64,000 nucleotides of DNA from Mycobacterium celatum (GCF_002101595.1 NZ_LQOM01000024.1:186001-250000), one strand, 5' to 3'. Numbered from the stretch's first letter, positions 47,743 to 58,120 are shown. Numbers and translations: made by a program. Notes: generated by a model not told the origin, from the letters alone.

Positions 47743-47757
47743 GAGACTGTTAGTCTC
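47743..47757. promoter_or_regulatory. Palindromic operator between TetR and MFS exporter
   Basis: GAGACT-GTT-AGTCTC is perfect over 15 bp. A weaker related repeat AGAC-N5-GTCT lies 7 bp away (47724-47736). Two adjacent sites in a divergent TetR/exporter gap strongly suggest the TetR operator. Confidence 0.65.
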
Positions 47758-47793
47758 AAAACTTGCCTCGCCGCCGAAAGGAGGCACGCCTTA

Positions 47794-49392
47794 GTGGTCA
47801 ATACCTTCGTCCGGCCTGATCAGCGTACCGATGGACTGACACCGCTCGGTTCCCGCCGCGCCCGAATCTGGACAATGGCGGTCGCCTGCATGGGCGTGTC
47901 GCTGGTGATCGCATCGATGGTTGCGCTCAACACCGCGCTGGGCGACCTCGCCGTGGCGACCTCCGCGACGCAATCCCAACTGACGTGGGTGGTCGACGGT
48001 TACACGGTGGTGCTGGCCTGCCTGCTGCTGCCGGCCGGGGCCATCGGCGACCGCTACGGCCGGCGCGGAGCCCTGCTGATCGGCCTCGCCACATTCGCGA
48101 TCGCATCGGTGGCGCCGACAGTCTTCACCAGCCCGCTGCAGATCATCGTCGCGCGCGGCGCCGCCGGCGCCGGCGCGGCGTTCATCATGCCCGCCACACT
48201 GTCGCTGTTGACCGCCGCTTATCGCAACGACGAACGCATGAAGGCAGTGGGCATTTGGGCCGGCGTCGCGGGCTGCGGCGGGGTCATCGGGATGCTCGGA
48301 TCCGGTGCACTGCTGTATTTCTGGCCGTGGCAGTCCATTTTCTGGGCGTTCACTGCAAGTGCGGCACTGATCTTCGTCCTGGCGTGCACGGTCTCCACGT
48401 CGCGCGACGAAGGCGCGACCCCGCTGGACTGGCCGGGCGCGGCGCTAATCGGCGGCGCCGTCGCGGTTTTCGTCTTCGCGGTCATCCAGGCGCCCGAACG
48501 CGGCTGGAGCGACCCGTTGGTGTGCGGTTTGATGGGCGCCGGCGTGGTCTTGGCGGTGGTCTTCGGGTTTGTCGAGGTTCGACGGCGGCACCCTCTGCTC
48601 GATGTTCGGCTGTTCCGCAGACCGGACTTCGCCACCGGCGCGGCAACAATCACCGTCTTCTTCATCGCGATGTTCGGCTTCTTCTTCGTCATGATGCAGT
48701 TCGTCCAACTGGTGATGGGCTACAGCCCCATCCAGACCGCATTGGCGTTCAGTCCGCTGATGCTCCCGATGCTGACCTTTTCCGTGCTGTCCCAATGGTA
48801 TGTTCCACGGCTCGGTCTGCGGGTCGTGGTGTTCATCGGCCTGCTGCTGATCGCCACCGGATTTCTCTGGGTCCGTGCGCTCGAGGTCAATTCGCCATAT
48901 CTGGACATGGTTGGGCCGTTGTTTGTGATCAGCAGCGGGATCGGTTTGTGCACGGCGCCGACAACATCGGCCATCATGGCGGCGGTTCCCGACGAGAAGC
49001 AAGGCGTCGCATCGGCGGTCAACGACGCCACCCGCGAGATCGGCGCGGCAGTCGGGATCGCCCTGGCCGGCTCGATACTCGCCACACGCTACAGCCACCT
49101 CGTCGCGCCGCATCTGCAGGCGTTTCCCGAACCGCTGCGCGGTCCGGCCGCCCATTCACTGGCTCAGGCGCTGGAGGTTTCCAAAACCCTTGGGCCGCGA
49201 GGCGAGCAACTCGCCGATATCAGCCGCGACGCCTTCGCGCGGGCCATGGACTCCTCGTTTCTGGTGCTGGCAATTGTCATCGCCGTGGCAGCCGCGCTAA
49301 TCGGCGCGTGGGCGCCGGGCCGCGATGGACAGCAACTGCGCCCCGTCCGCCAACTCACTCGACGAATTCGGCGGCCCGGTGGCCGAGCATGA
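47794..49392 (+). CDS. MFS drug/metabolite exporter, DHA2 (14-TMS) family
   Basis: A 532-residue membrane transporter using proton motive force. Motif A-like GDRYGRRGALLIG follows the second helix, WVVDGYTVVLACLLLPAGAIGD is TM2, and about 14 hydrophobic segments follow. GTG 47794 has AAAGGAGG 9 nt upstream. The last 38 bp overlap mftG on the other strand. It may export a drug or a product of the nearby redox enzymes; substrate unknown. Confidence 0.92.
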   Translation: MVNTFVRPDQRTDGLTPLGSRRARIWTMAVACMGVSLVIASMVALNTALGDLAVATSATQSQLTWVVDGYTVVLACLLLPAGAIGDRYGRRGALLIGLATFAIASVAPTVFTSPLQIIVARGAAGAGAAFIMPATLSLLTAAYRNDERMKAVGIWAGVAGCGGVIGMLGSGALLYFWPWQSIFWAFTASAALIFVLACTVSTSRDEGATPLDWPGAALIGGAVAVFVFAVIQAPERGWSDPLVCGLMGAGVVLAVVFGFVEVRRRHPLLDVRLFRRPDFATGAATITVFFIAMFGFFFVMMQFVQLVMGYSPIQTALAFSPLMLPMLTFSVLSQWYVPRLGLRVVVFIGLLLIATGFLWVRALEVNSPYLDMVGPLFVISSGIGLCTAPTTSAIMAAVPDEKQGVASAVNDATREIGAAVGIALAGSILATRYSHLVAPHLQAFPEPLRGPAAHSLAQALEVSKTLGPRGEQLADISRDAFARAMDSSFLVLAIVIAVAAALIGAWAPGRDGQQLRPVRQLTRRIRRPGGRA

Positions 49393-50788
49393 CGATGCTG
49401 GCGTGCGGGCCGCGACTGGTGATCACAGGCAGCACCGACCCGTCGATCACCCACAGCCCGTCGACGCCGTGCACTTGACAGCGGTGATCGACGACGGCCC
49501 GCGGATCGTCTTCAGCGCCCATCGGGGCGCTGCCGCACAAGTGCTGCGACGTCGACCACGCCGGTTCACCGACTTGCGTTGCGCTCGCGGCTAATTCGCG
49601 GGCCAATCCGCACCCGCGCTGCAGCGCGGCGACGTCGGCGGGTTCGCTGTCGTAGCGGTGCTCGATCCGCGGCGGAACCCGAGGGTCGGCGGAGACCAAC
49701 GTGACGCGTCCACGCGCTCGCGGCTGCATCAGCGCCACCCCGATGTGCGGCCAATCCGGATGGCCTGCCGTACCATCTCCGACCATCGCAACGAAACCAC
49801 CGGTGTAGGGCCGTATCTCGAGGCCATCGGGCGTGCTGAGCACTACCTCCAGCGCCGGCCTGCTGGCCGCGACCGCCCAGTTCGTCGGCAACACCCATTC
49901 CGGGTGATCGCTGCACCCCATCCCGACCGGCAACGGCGTCACCACGTCGATTCCGGCGGCCCGCAGCACGCTTTCCTCGCCGATCCCGGAGAGCATCAGC
50001 AGGTGCGCCGACTCGATTGCGCCGGCGCACAACACGATCCGATCCGCTGTCACCGTGAGTGGGCCACCGGGACCGACCGCGTCCACCCCGGCCGCGCGGT
50101 TGCCGGAAAGCCGCAGACGCATCGCCCGCGTTTGCGTCAGCAGCGTCAGGTTGCGCCGCTGCAGCGCGGGCATCAGATAACCCGCGCCCGCGCTGGTGCG
50201 CACGCCGTCGACGATGTTCAGCGGCACTGCCCCCACGCCCGCCGCCGCGTGTGGGTCGTTGAGGTCGTCGATCCAGTCGAATCCCGCGCGCTCCGCTGCA
50301 GAGACGAAAGCTGCGGTGCTGCCGACGATTTCGGTGGTGCGCCGCACTGCGATGGGGCCGCCGTCGCCGTGGACCGGCCCGGCGAAATCCAGGTCGGTTT
50401 CGATGGCCCGGAAGTGGTCGATGACGTCCCGCCATCCCCAACCGGGCAGCTGGTAGCCGTCGAAGTCGCGAGGCAGCCCACGGCAGAAGTAGCCGCCGTT
50501 GACGGCGCCGGACCCGCCGATGGTCGCGCCCCGCATGATCGGAATCTGGCGTGGCGGATGCTCGGTGAGCTGAGTCTGGTACCGCAGCACCAGCGGGCTG
50601 GCCGCGCCGATCGGCAGCTGCAGCCCGTTGGCGGTCTGAGCCAGTAGCGCGGGATCGCCCAGCCCGATGCCGCCCTCCAGGACGGTCACCACGCGGTGAG
50701 GGTCGGCGGAAAGCCGCTCGGCCACAACCGATCCAGCACTTCCCGCGCCGATGATCAGCACATCGCTGTGCAGGGTGGCCGCGGTCAA
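49355..50788 (-). CDS. mftG: Mycofactocin dehydrogenase MftG (GMC oxidoreductase)
   Basis: A 477-residue FAD enzyme that oxidises reduced mycofactocin (mycofactocinol) and passes electrons toward the respiratory chain. FAD loop VLIIGAGSAGSVVAERLS is at residues 10-27; GMC signatures GATIGGSGAVNGGYFCRG and CAGAIESAHLLMLSGIG follow, and the C-terminal active-site region is HLCGSAPMG...SVLPVITSRGPHA. The start is a TTG at 50788; no ATG or GTG gives a full FAD loop. It lies 7 bp after mftF, last gene of the cluster. Matches Rv0697. Confidence 0.93.
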   Translation of the reverse strand: MTAATLHSDVLIIGAGSAGSVVAERLSADPHRVVTVLEGGIGLGDPALLAQTANGLQLPIGAASPLVLRYQTQLTEHPPRQIPIMRGATIGGSGAVNGGYFCRGLPRDFDGYQLPGWGWRDVIDHFRAIETDLDFAGPVHGDGGPIAVRRTTEIVGSTAAFVSAAERAGFDWIDDLNDPHAAAGVGAVPLNIVDGVRTSAGAGYLMPALQRRNLTLLTQTRAMRLRLSGNRAAGVDAVGPGGPLTVTADRIVLCAGAIESAHLLMLSGIGEESVLRAAGIDVVTPLPVGMGCSDHPEWVLPTNWAVAASRPALEVVLSTPDGLEIRPYTGGFVAMVGDGTAGHPDWPHIGVALMQPRARGRVTLVSADPRVPPRIEHRYDSEPADVAALQRGCGLARELAASATQVGEPAWSTSQHLCGSAPMGAEDDPRAVVDHRCQVHGVDGLWVIDGSVLPVITSRGPHASIVMLGHRAAEFVE

Positions 50789-50795
50789 CTGGGAA

Positions 50796-52208
50796 TCAGA
50801 CCCGGATCTGAGGCTTGAGCGGTCCGATATTGCGTTCCCGCACGACTCCGCACCACAATCCGATTCCGTATGCCAGGTCGTCGACGCGTTTGAGCAGTAG
50901 GTAGGTCAGCAGGCCGATCGGTTTGGCGTCGTCGTCGCTGGCCCCTCTGCGGCGGAGCCAGTCCACCACGCCGTCGACGATGGCGGCGATCACCACAACA
51001 CGGCGGCAGTACCGGGACATGATGGCGGCGAGCAGCGCGACGGGCCAGTAGTGGCGGCAGATCGCCGAGGCCAGTTGCAGCGCCGCCGACCAGAGGCCGC
51101 GGGTGGCCACCGCCAGCACATCCCAGACCTGGGTGTCGGGGCCCTCCAGGGTCTTGGCGATCTTGCGACCGGTCACCGCGGCGATCAGCAACGACGCCAA
51201 ATACCCCAATCCCGAGCCGACCGTCATCAGGATCCAGGCCGCCAGCGCCCAGCCGGAGATGACCAACGGCGCGGTCTTGTCCGGGTGGCGCGCCGACAGC
51301 GGCGCGGCGGACCCGCCGTAAAACGCTTTGCGCGCAATCCAATCCCGCAAGTCGGTGCGATGATCGTGTGCCACCAACGCAATTGGTTCGTACCGCAGCC
51401 GTGCACCGGCTTCCACGAGCCGCCAGCAGAGGTCGACATCCTCACCGGAGTGCAGACTTTCGTCGAACCCGCCGACCTCGCGCAGCGTGGCACGCCGACA
51501 GATGATCGCCGCACTGGGAACGTACGCGACATTCGTGTACGGGACGACGGGCGCCTCGTGCTGACCCAGATCCAGCGATGAACGCACTGCCTCGTAGCGG
51601 GCCACCAGATGGTCACTTTGGGCCAGGCCGATGATGCGCGGGGCAACCAGCGCGACGGTGGGGTCGCAGAAGTGGCCCAGCAGCGCTTCCAGCCAGCCGC
51701 GGCGCGGGACCACGTCGGAGTCCAGGAATGCGACGAAGTCGGTGGTGCAGGCGGCCAGCCCGGTGTTGCGCGCCGCGGCGGGTCCTTTGCTCACCGGGTG
51801 CCGCAGCACCTCGATGTCACAGTGCGCGTCGGCGAAGTCGTCCCGCTGGATCGGCTGGGCCGAGCCGTCGTCGACGACGATGACACGCAGGCCGCGGAGC
51901 GACGCCAGCAAGCGTCGCAAGCCAGATACGTTGTCCCGCACAGGAATTACCACGGTTACGTCGCGGTGCGACGGACCGCCGGCCGGCCGGGGATGGGCCA
52001 CCGTGGCGTCCAGCAGGGTGCGCGCCAGCTCGGCGCTGACCGCGTCGTGGACCTTCAACCGGCCGTCGGCCAGCATGTCCTGCGCGGCCGGCGCCAATCG
52101 CAGCAGCCGGGTGGGAGACCCGCCCAGCAGAGCCGAGCCATGGCCGAGCACGCGCACACGCCTGTCGACCTGTACAGCAAACCCGTCCGGCAACCGGGTC
52201 TGGGTCAT
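50796..52208 (-). CDS. mftF: Mycofactocin glycosyltransferase MftF
   Basis: A 470-residue family 2 glycosyltransferase that adds a beta-1,4-glucan chain to premycofactocin. The GT-A domain has [30 protein letters not shown] and the DxD-like [17 protein letters not shown]; a [10 protein letters not shown] motif supplies the catalytic acid. Two or three hydrophobic segments near residues 320-420 suggest membrane attachment. Coupled to mftE by ATGA overlap. Matches Rv0696. Confidence 0.94.
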   Translation of the reverse strand: MTQTRLPDGFAVQVDRRVRVLGHGSALLGGSPTRLLRLAPAAQDMLADGRLKVHDAVSAELARTLLDATVAHPRPAGGPSHRDVTVVIPVRDNVSGLRRLLASLRGLRVIVVDDGSAQPIQRDDFADAHCDIEVLRHPVSKGPAAARNTGLAACTTDFVAFLDSDVVPRRGWLEALLGHFCDPTVALVAPRIIGLAQSDHLVARYEAVRSSLDLGQHEAPVVPYTNVAYVPSAAIICRRATLREVGGFDESLHSGEDVDLCWRLVEAGARLRYEPIALVAHDHRTDLRDWIARKAFYGGSAAPLSARHPDKTAPLVISGWALAAWILMTVGSGLGYLASLLIAAVTGRKIAKTLEGPDTQVWDVLAVATRGLWSAALQLASAICRHYWPVALLAAIMSRYCRRVVVIAAIVDGVVDWLRRRGASDDDAKPIGLLTYLLLKRVDDLAYGIGLWCGVVRERNIGPLKPQIRV

Positions 52209-52951
52209 GTCAGCATCCCGTCGGCGCCCGGCGCCCAGTGCGCGACCCGGCGCACGCAACTCTCGACCATCTCGGTGAAGATCCGCTCCCCCTCGGCCGT
52301 GGTCGCCGTCGTCGGATCCCCCAACACGCCCACCTCGCTGACCGCCGCGACTCCCCCACGTCGCATCGACGGTAGCAGGTCGGCCAGCGGCGCGCCGTTT
52401 CCCGCACACCACCGGTCGCAGAGCACGTCAGCCGGCGAAATATGCAGCAATACCGATGTTTCGGTGTGCCCGGCATGCGCGTCGGCGCCACTGGCCGTGC
52501 ACGCGCACCAGGCGGCGTCGCGTCCTTCGGATCGCAGTAGCCGCACCGCGCGGCTCAGAGCGGCGATGTTGCCGCCGTGGCCGTTGACGAAGACCAGCCG
52601 CTGCGCCCAGCAGGTCGCCGACCTGCCGAACTCGACGAGCAGCGTTGCCAGCGCGTCGGTGCCGATGGAAAGCGTTCCGGGGAAGCTCTGGTGTTCGCCG
52701 CTGTCGCCGTAGCCGATGGCCGGTGCCACCAGCCACTGCAGCCGATCGGATGCTTCGAGCAGGCGAGTGGCGAGCGCGCGGGCGACCGCGCGGGCGATCC
52801 GCGTGTCGGTGTCCAGCGGCAAGTGCGGCCCGTGCTGTTCGGTGGATCCGACCGGGATCATCAGCGCCGCCGACATGCCTTGCAGCTGGTTCGACGTCAA
52901 GCTGCCAAGTTCGCCGAGGACGGCCACTCGCCGATGGTAGGACGAATTCAC
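52205..52951 (-). CDS. mftE: Mycofactocin peptidase MftE (creatininase fold)
   Basis: A 248-residue metal peptidase that cuts the modified Val-Tyr from MftA. Metal-binding residues of the creatininase family are present: [24 protein letters not shown] and [14 protein letters not shown] 52951 gives [15 protein letters not shown], the orthologous start (Rv0695). A longer in-frame start exists but has no homology. A 132-bp gap separates it from mftD. Confidence 0.93.
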   Translation of the reverse strand: MNSSYHRRVAVLGELGSLTSNQLQGMSAALMIPVGSTEQHGPHLPLDTDTRIARAVARALATRLLEASDRLQWLVAPAIGYGDSGEHQSFPGTLSIGTDALATLLVEFGRSATCWAQRLVFVNGHGGNIAALSRAVRLLRSEGRDAAWCACTASGADAHAGHTETSVLLHISPADVLCDRWCAGNGAPLADLLPSMRRGGVAAVSEVGVLGDPTTATTAEGERIFTEMVESCVRRVAHWAPGADGMLT

Positions 52952-53083
52952 CTGGCGTGCATCGGTTGTTGGGTGACTCGACGAATTTTTTCCAGGGTTC
53001 TCGATCGATTTGTCCCGACCGGTCACCACAGCCCCGCCTGCCACGCGAGTATCAGACTTCTCGACGGCGTCGTCCCGGCACCG

Positions 53084-54277
53084 TCAGACCCCGCCCGCGG
53101 CGGGCACTCCGAGCGCTCGGGCAAACTCCGGCGGGACCACGATGTCGTCGGCGTTGAGGTCATGCACGGAGCCATGACCGAGCCCCATCAGCGCGCAGTC
53201 GATGCCGGCGCGAAGGATGTCGAGCACGTTCTCGACCCCGGGTTGTCCGGCCGCGGCCAGGCCCCACAGGTAGGCGCGGCCGATCATCACCGCACGCGCG
53301 CCCAGCGCCAGCGCCTTGACGACGTCGCTGCCGCGCCGGATGCCGCCGTCCAGCAACACCTCGATCTGATCACCGACCGCGTCCGCAACCGCCGGCAGTG
53401 CACGGATAGCCGCCGGAGTTCCGTCCAGGTTGTTGCCGCCGTGGTTGGACACCGAGATCGCCGAAACACCAGCATCCACAGCCCTTTTCGCGTCGTCAAC
53501 CCGCATCACGCCCTTGAGCATGAACGGTCCGCCCCACAGTTCACGCAGCCAGGCGATGTCGTCCCAGGTCGGTGGTGGGGTGCCCATCCATTCGCCGTAC
53601 GCGGCGAAGAACGGTGGACCGGGCTCGCCCTTACGCGCTTGGTTGGGCACCTGCAGGTTCGGCGGACGCAGCGTCTTGCCCCACTGCCACAGCCAGCCCG
53701 GGCGGGTGACGGCCTGCGGGGACAGCCGCAGGATGGTTGCCAGGTTCATCCGCTCGGGGATCTTGGGGCTGCCCCAGTCCCGACCGTGCGAGAAGGTCCA
53801 GTCGGTGGTGACGATCAGGCCGACGGCGCCGGCCGCACGGGCCCGCTCGACGCGCTCCGCGATCGCGTCTCGCCCGCCGAGCCAATACACCTGGAAGAAC
53901 AGCTTGGGGTTGGCGGCGATGACGTCCTCGATCGGCTTGCTGGCAAACGACGACAATCCCATCGCCGTGCCACGCGCGGCCGCCGCCCTGGCGACAGCTA
54001 CTTCGCCGTGCGGGTGTACGGCCTGCACGCCGGTGGGCGAGATGATCACCGGCAGCGAGATGTCTTGTCCCATAACGGTGGTCGCCAGTTCACGTTTCTC
54101 GACCGCACCCACCACATGCGGCGCGAAACCCAGCTCGCTGAACGCCTCGACGTTGTCGGCGACGGTGATGCCCTTTTCGCTGGCGGCGACCAGCGCGGCG
54201 TACACCGACTTCGGCAGCCGGCGCTTGGCGCGCTGCTGAGCGACGGCGACCGTCTCGAACCAGATGTCCCGTGCCAT
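53084..54277 (-). CDS. mftD: Premycofactocin synthase MftD (FMN-dependent)
   Basis: A 397-residue TIM-barrel flavoenzyme of the lactate/glycolate oxidase family that oxidatively deaminates AHDP to premycofactocin, the redox-active form. VSNHGGNNLDGTPAAI carries the catalytic His and FMN contacts; LLDGGIRRGSDVVKALALGARAVMIGRAYLWG binds phosphate. Three bp separate it from mftC. Matches Rv0694. Confidence 0.95.
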   Translation of the reverse strand: MARDIWFETVAVAQQRAKRRLPKSVYAALVAASEKGITVADNVEAFSELGFAPHVVGAVEKRELATTVMGQDISLPVIISPTGVQAVHPHGEVAVARAAAARGTAMGLSSFASKPIEDVIAANPKLFFQVYWLGGRDAIAERVERARAAGAVGLIVTTDWTFSHGRDWGSPKIPERMNLATILRLSPQAVTRPGWLWQWGKTLRPPNLQVPNQARKGEPGPPFFAAYGEWMGTPPPTWDDIAWLRELWGGPFMLKGVMRVDDAKRAVDAGVSAISVSNHGGNNLDGTPAAIRALPAVADAVGDQIEVLLDGGIRRGSDVVKALALGARAVMIGRAYLWGLAAAGQPGVENVLDILRAGIDCALMGLGHGSVHDLNADDIVVPPEFARALGVPAAGGV

Positions 54278-54280
54278 CGA

Positions 54281-55444
54281 CTACACCGGGCTTTCGTTGC
54301 AGATGCGTCGCGGCGGGCGCGTGGACAGGGTCAGCGGCACCGGCGCGCCGCGGGAGTGGTCGCCGGCCGGGCGGGGTTTGTCGCGTTCGCGGGCCAGCGC
54401 CGGCGCGCCGTGGCCCTGCACGCATTCCGGATCGGGCCCGTCCAGCGGCAGACCGGTGAAGAACTTCGCCGCCATGCAGCCGCCGCGGCAGCTGTCGTAA
54501 TGCCCGCAGCTTCCGCAGGCGCCGGCGGACTGTGGTTCGCGGAGCTCACGGAACAGCGGTGCATTCTTCCAGACGTTGTCAAATCCGCCGTCGGACAAAA
54601 CGTTTCCGGCGAGGAAACGGTCATGGATGGCGAAGGGGCAGGCGTAGACGTCGCCGACCGGGTCGATCAGGCAGACCACCCGGCCCGCCCCGCACATGTT
54701 GAGGCCGGCCAGTGCGCCGGGTTCGCCGAGCGCCGACAGGTGGAAGAACGAGTCGCCGGTCAGCACCCCCTCGCCCTTGGCGACCAGCCACTCGTACAGC
54801 CGCACCTGCTGGTCGGCGGTCGGGTGCAGCTCGTCCCACACATCGGCGCCGCGACCCGACGGACGCAGCCGGGTGATGCGCAGCGTCGCGCTGTAACGGC
54901 TTGCCAGCGCGGCGAATTCGTCAAGCTGGTCAACGTTGTGACGGGTGACCACCACCGAGATCTTGGCGTCGCTGAAGCCGGCGGCGGCCAGGTTCTCCAG
55001 CGCGCGGATGGCCATCGCGTACGACCCGGGGCCCCGCACGGCGTCGTTGACCTCCGCGGTGGCCCCGTCGAGGGAGATCTGCACGTCGACGTAGTCGCTG
55101 GCGGCCAGCCGCGCGGCCACCTCGGGCGTGATCCGGACCCCGTTGGTGGAGAACTTGACACCGACATGGTGTGCGGTGGCGTAGTCGACCAGCTCCCAAA
55201 AGTCCGGCCGCACAGTGGGTTCCCCGCCACCGATGTTGACGTAGAACACCTGCATGCGTTCCAGCTCGTCGATGATGTCCTTGCACTGCCGGGTGGACAA
55301 CTCGCGCGGATCGCGTTTGCCCGACGACGACAGGCAGTGCACGCACGCCAGGTTGCAGGCGTAAGTCAACTCCCAGGTCAGGCAGATGGGTGCGTCGAGG
55401 CCATGCTCGAACTGCTCGATCAGCCGCGGAACTACCGAGGTCAT
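54281..55444 (-). CDS. mftC: Mycofactocin radical SAM maturase MftC
   Basis: A 387-residue radical SAM-SPASM enzyme. The SAM cluster motif is CNLACVHC (Cys30, 34, 37). The C-terminal SPASM domain has many Cys (CGAGRVVCLIDPVGDVYACPFA; CGSCGHYDSCRGGCMAAKF) for two more Fe-S clusters. It decarboxylates the terminal Tyr of MftA and forms the Val-Tyr carbon-carbon link. Coupled to mftB by ATGA overlap. Matches Rv0693. Confidence 0.96.
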   Translation of the reverse strand: MTSVVPRLIEQFEHGLDAPICLTWELTYACNLACVHCLSSSGKRDPRELSTRQCKDIIDELERMQVFYVNIGGGEPTVRPDFWELVDYATAHHVGVKFSTNGVRITPEVAARLAASDYVDVQISLDGATAEVNDAVRGPGSYAMAIRALENLAAAGFSDAKISVVVTRHNVDQLDEFAALASRYSATLRITRLRPSGRGADVWDELHPTADQQVRLYEWLVAKGEGVLTGDSFFHLSALGEPGALAGLNMCGAGRVVCLIDPVGDVYACPFAIHDRFLAGNVLSDGGFDNVWKNAPLFRELREPQSAGACGSCGHYDSCRGGCMAAKFFTGLPLDGPDPECVQGHGAPALARERDKPRPAGDHSRGAPVPLTLSTRPPRRICNESPV

Positions 55445-55731
55445 TGATTCTCCTTGCGCACCAGCATGTTCGAGTCGGCAAGCACACGCAACGCACGCAG
55501 ATATGGGCGCTCTTCGCCGTCGGCGACACCCGCGGCGCGGCAGGCGGCCCGGACGTCGGTGTGATCGGCCAGCGACTGCACGACTGCCAGGATGGTGCGG
55601 TTCTTCAGGAACGACAGCTTGCGGGTGCCGAAGTGATAGAGCAGTGCGCCGAACGACTCCGGGCGCACTGCCACTTGCGGGTGCAACCGCCAGCCGGCGT
55701 CGGGATTGAACCCGCCCGGCGGGCCGGGCAC
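55441..55731 (-). CDS. mftB: Mycofactocin precursor-binding chaperone MftB
   Basis: A 96-residue RiPP recognition element that presents MftA to Mft[34 protein letters not shown] is the PqqD-like fold. GTG 55731 is 2 nt after the mftA stop. Matches Rv0692. Confidence 0.93.
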   Translation of the reverse strand: MPGPPGGFNPDAGWRLHPQVAVRPESFGALLYHFGTRKLSFLKNRTILAVVQSLADHTDVRAACRAAGVADGEERPYLRALRVLADSNMLVRKENQ

Positions 55732-55733
55732 GG

Positions 55734-55829
55734 TCAGTAGACCCCGCACATCCCGTCGATGGACACCTCTTCCACCAGGGTCTCGGTGACCAGCTCGGTG
55801 TCGCTGTCGATCTGCTGGTTCGGCTCCAT
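55734..55829 (-). CDS. mftA: Mycofactocin precursor peptide MftA
   Basis: A 31-residue RiPP precursor: leader [18 protein letters not shown], then the invariant core ending IDGMCGVY. The last two residues (Val, Tyr) become the cofactor. Typical length. First gene of the mftABCDEFG operon, divergent from mftR. Confidence 0.96.
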   Translation of the reverse strand: MEPNQQIDSDTELVTETLVEEVSIDGMCGVY

Positions 55830-55907
55830 AAACTTGCCTTTCGTCGTCAGGGGTTCGACAATCTTGGTCAGAATATGGCATCGAGTGCCGAAATGGAAGG
55901 GCGGGTC

Positions 55908-56504
55908 ATGCTGACTCAGTCGCGAGTGGGCCGGCGCCGCTCGACGACGCCGCACCACATCACCGATGTTGCCCTCGGCTTGTTCGCTGCCCGCGGTTTC
56001 GCCGAGGTCAGCGTCGACGACGTCGCGCAGGCCGCCGGCATCGCCCGCCGAACCCTGTTCCGCTACTACGCCTCCAAGAACGCAATCCCGTGGGGGGATT
56101 TCGACGCCCATCTACAACACCTGCGCGAACTGCTCGACCAGGTCGACCCGGACGTGCCGCTCGGCGAGGCATTGCGTTCAGCACTCTTGGCGTTCAACAC
56201 CTTCGACGAATCGGAGACGGCCCGGCACCGGCAGCGCATGCGGGTGATCTTGCAAACCGCTGAGCTGCAAGCGTATTCGATGACGATGTATGCCGGCTGG
56301 CGCGCCGTCATCGCCGAGTTCGTCGCGCGCCGCTCCGGTGCCAACGCCGCCGACCTGCTTCCCCAGACCGTCGCATGGATGATGCTCGGGGTGGCGTTGA
56401 GTGCCTACGAGCATTGGCTCGACGACGAATCCGTCTCGTTGCCGCAGGCGCTCGGGGACGCGTTCGACGTCGTCGGCGCCGGGCTGGACCAACTGGACCG
56501 GTGA
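55908..56504 (+). CDS. mftR: MftR, TetR-family repressor of the mycofactocin cluster
   Basis: A 198-residue regulator with the helix-turn-helix [49 protein letters not shown]. MftR orthologues repress mft genes and respond to long-chain acyl-CoAs. ATG 55908 after GAAGGG is preferred over ATG 55875. The 78-bp gap to mftA shows no perfect palindrome that I can call the operator. It overlaps the next gene by 4 nt. Matches Rv0691c. Confidence 0.92.
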   Translation: MLTQSRVGRRRSTTPHHITDVALGLFAARGFAEVSVDDVAQAAGIARRTLFRYYASKNAIPWGDFDAHLQHLRELLDQVDPDVPLGEALRSALLAFNTFDESETARHRQRMRVILQTAELQAYSMTMYAGWRAVIAEFVARRSGANAADLLPQTVAWMMLGVALSAYEHWLDDESVSLPQALGDAFDVVGAGLDQLDR

Positions 56505-57544
56505 GCACCCGGTTGCTGCGGTCTCTGCGAATGCAGTCGCAGGCGTGCGCGGAGCTGGGCTCCGCGATGTACGGCGAGCTGCTCGATCGGGTGGCGGCCG
56601 ACGTCGACGCCGGTGGCGTGTTCGCGGGAATCCTGGCCGGCCACGAACACGATCCGGTGCGTGAGGCGGTGCCGCTGCGACTGCTCGGCGGATTGCACAG
56701 ACTGGTGCTCGACGGGCGCGCGCCGAAGTTGCGCCGCTGGTATCCGAGCACCGGTGGTCGCTGGGACGCCGGGGCCGCGTGGCCGGAGATCACTCGCGTC
56801 GTTGTTGAGCGGGCCGACATGCTGCGCACCGCGCTCGATCAGCCGCCACAGACGAACGAGGTGGGCAGGTCCGCGGCGCTGATCGGCGCACTGCTGATTC
56901 TGAGTCGCCGATTCGGTTTGCCGATAAGGCTTTTCGAGATCGGATGCAGCGCCGGGCTGAACCTGCGAGCAGACCATTACCGCTACCGCTATGCCGGCGG
57001 CGAGTGGGGTCCGGCCGACTCACCGGTGACCATCGACGACGCCTGGCGTGGCCGGCTACCGCCGGCTGCGGACCTGCAGATCGTCGAACGGCGCGGCTAC
57101 GACATCGCGCCCGTCGACGCCACCAGCCGCGACGGGGAGCTGACGCTGCTGAGCTACGTCTGGCCGGACATGACGGTCAGGCTGGACCGGTTGCGCGGCG
57201 CGATCAGCGTCGCCCGACGGGTTTCCGCGCCGCTGTTGCGCAGCGGGGCCGCCGACGCCGTCGCCGAGCTCACCGTTGCGCACGGCGCGGTCACCGTGCT
57301 GTGGCACTCCATCATGTGGCAGTACCTTTTCCGCGACGAACAGCAAGCCACGACAAACGCAATCGACACTCTGGCGGAGCGGGCGACCGCCGCGTCGCCG
57401 TTCGTGCATCTCACGTTGGAGCCACGACGGCGAACACCCGATTCCCCGGTCGAGTTCCTCGTCTGTGCCCGCAGTTGGCCCGGCGGTGCCGACGAAGTCC
57501 TGGCCGCGTGCTCGCCGCACGGCCCGCCGGTGACCTGGGAATAG
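56501..57544 (+). CDS. DUF2332 family protein
   Basis: A 347-residue conserved actinobacterial protein of unknown function, corresponding to Rv0690c next to mft[20 protein letters not shown] resembles a methyltransferase motif I, and [16 protein letters not shown] follows. GTG 56501 overlaps the mftR stop (GTGA), so the pair is co-expressed. Linkage to mftR hints at a role around mycofactocin, but nothing more can be said. Confidence 0.85.
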   Translation: MSTRLLRSLRMQSQACAELGSAMYGELLDRVAADVDAGGVFAGILAGHEHDPVREAVPLRLLGGLHRLVLDGRAPKLRRWYPSTGGRWDAGAAWPEITRVVVERADMLRTALDQPPQTNEVGRSAALIGALLILSRRFGLPIRLFEIGCSAGLNLRADHYRYRYAGGEWGPADSPVTIDDAWRGRLPPAADLQIVERRGYDIAPVDATSRDGELTLLSYVWPDMTVRLDRLRGAISVARRVSAPLLRSGAADAVAELTVAHGAVTVLWHSIMWQYLFRDEQQATTNAIDTLAERATAASPFVHLTLEPRRRTPDSPVEFLVCARSWPGGADEVLAACSPHGPPVTWE

Positions 57545-57610
57545 CGTGCCGGCGCAAAATTTTCCACGCAAGCGCGTCGGAGTTGGGCACGCCACCACGA
57601 CGATAGAGGT

Positions 57611-58120
57611 GTGAGCGCCGAATCGGACCGGAACGACGCTCCGCGCGCGCTGCTGGCACTCTACGACGACGCACTGCCGATTGTGTACGGATACTTCGTC
57701 CGGCGCTGCGGTGATCGCGGGACGGCCGAAGACCTGACGTCGGAGACCTTTCTGGCGGCGATGGACGCCGCCCGCAAATCCGAGCCGCCACCGATCGCGG
57801 TGCCGTGGCTGCTCGGTGTGGCACGGCACAAACTCGCCGACCACTGCCGGCGGCGACACGACTTGCCGGTCGCCGACTTGCCCGAGCCGATCGACCCAGG
57901 CGACGACTGGGAGGCCGAGTTGGATCGCATCGTCGCCGAAAGCGTGCTGGCGCGGTTGTCCGAGCCGCACCGCACCGTGCTGGCGTTGCGGTACATGGAC
58001 GACTGCTCGGTACCCGAGTGCGCCGAGCTGATCGGGCGCACCGTGCATGCCACCGAGGCGCTCTTGGTCCGTGCACGGCGGGCGTTCAAACAGCACTACC
58101 CGGAAGGAGGCGCGTCATGA
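57611..58120 (+). CDS. ECF-type RNA polymerase sigma factor
   Basis: A 169-residue sigma-70 family regulator with region 2 (VYGYFVRRCGDRGTAEDLTSETFLAAM) and region 4 (LARLSEPHRTVLALRYMDDCSVPECAELIG, TEALLVRARRAFKQH). There is no ZAS anti-sigma beside it; instead it is coupled (ATGA) to a VOC-domain protein. GTG 57611 follows AGAGG at only 1-2 nt, so it may be leaderless. Targets unknown. Confidence 0.88.
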   Translation: MSAESDRNDAPRALLALYDDALPIVYGYFVRRCGDRGTAEDLTSETFLAAMDAARKSEPPPIAVPWLLGVARHKLADHCRRRHDLPVADLPEPIDPGDDWEAELDRIVAESVLARLSEPHRTVLALRYMDDCSVPECAELIGRTVHATEALLVRARRAFKQHYPEGGAS

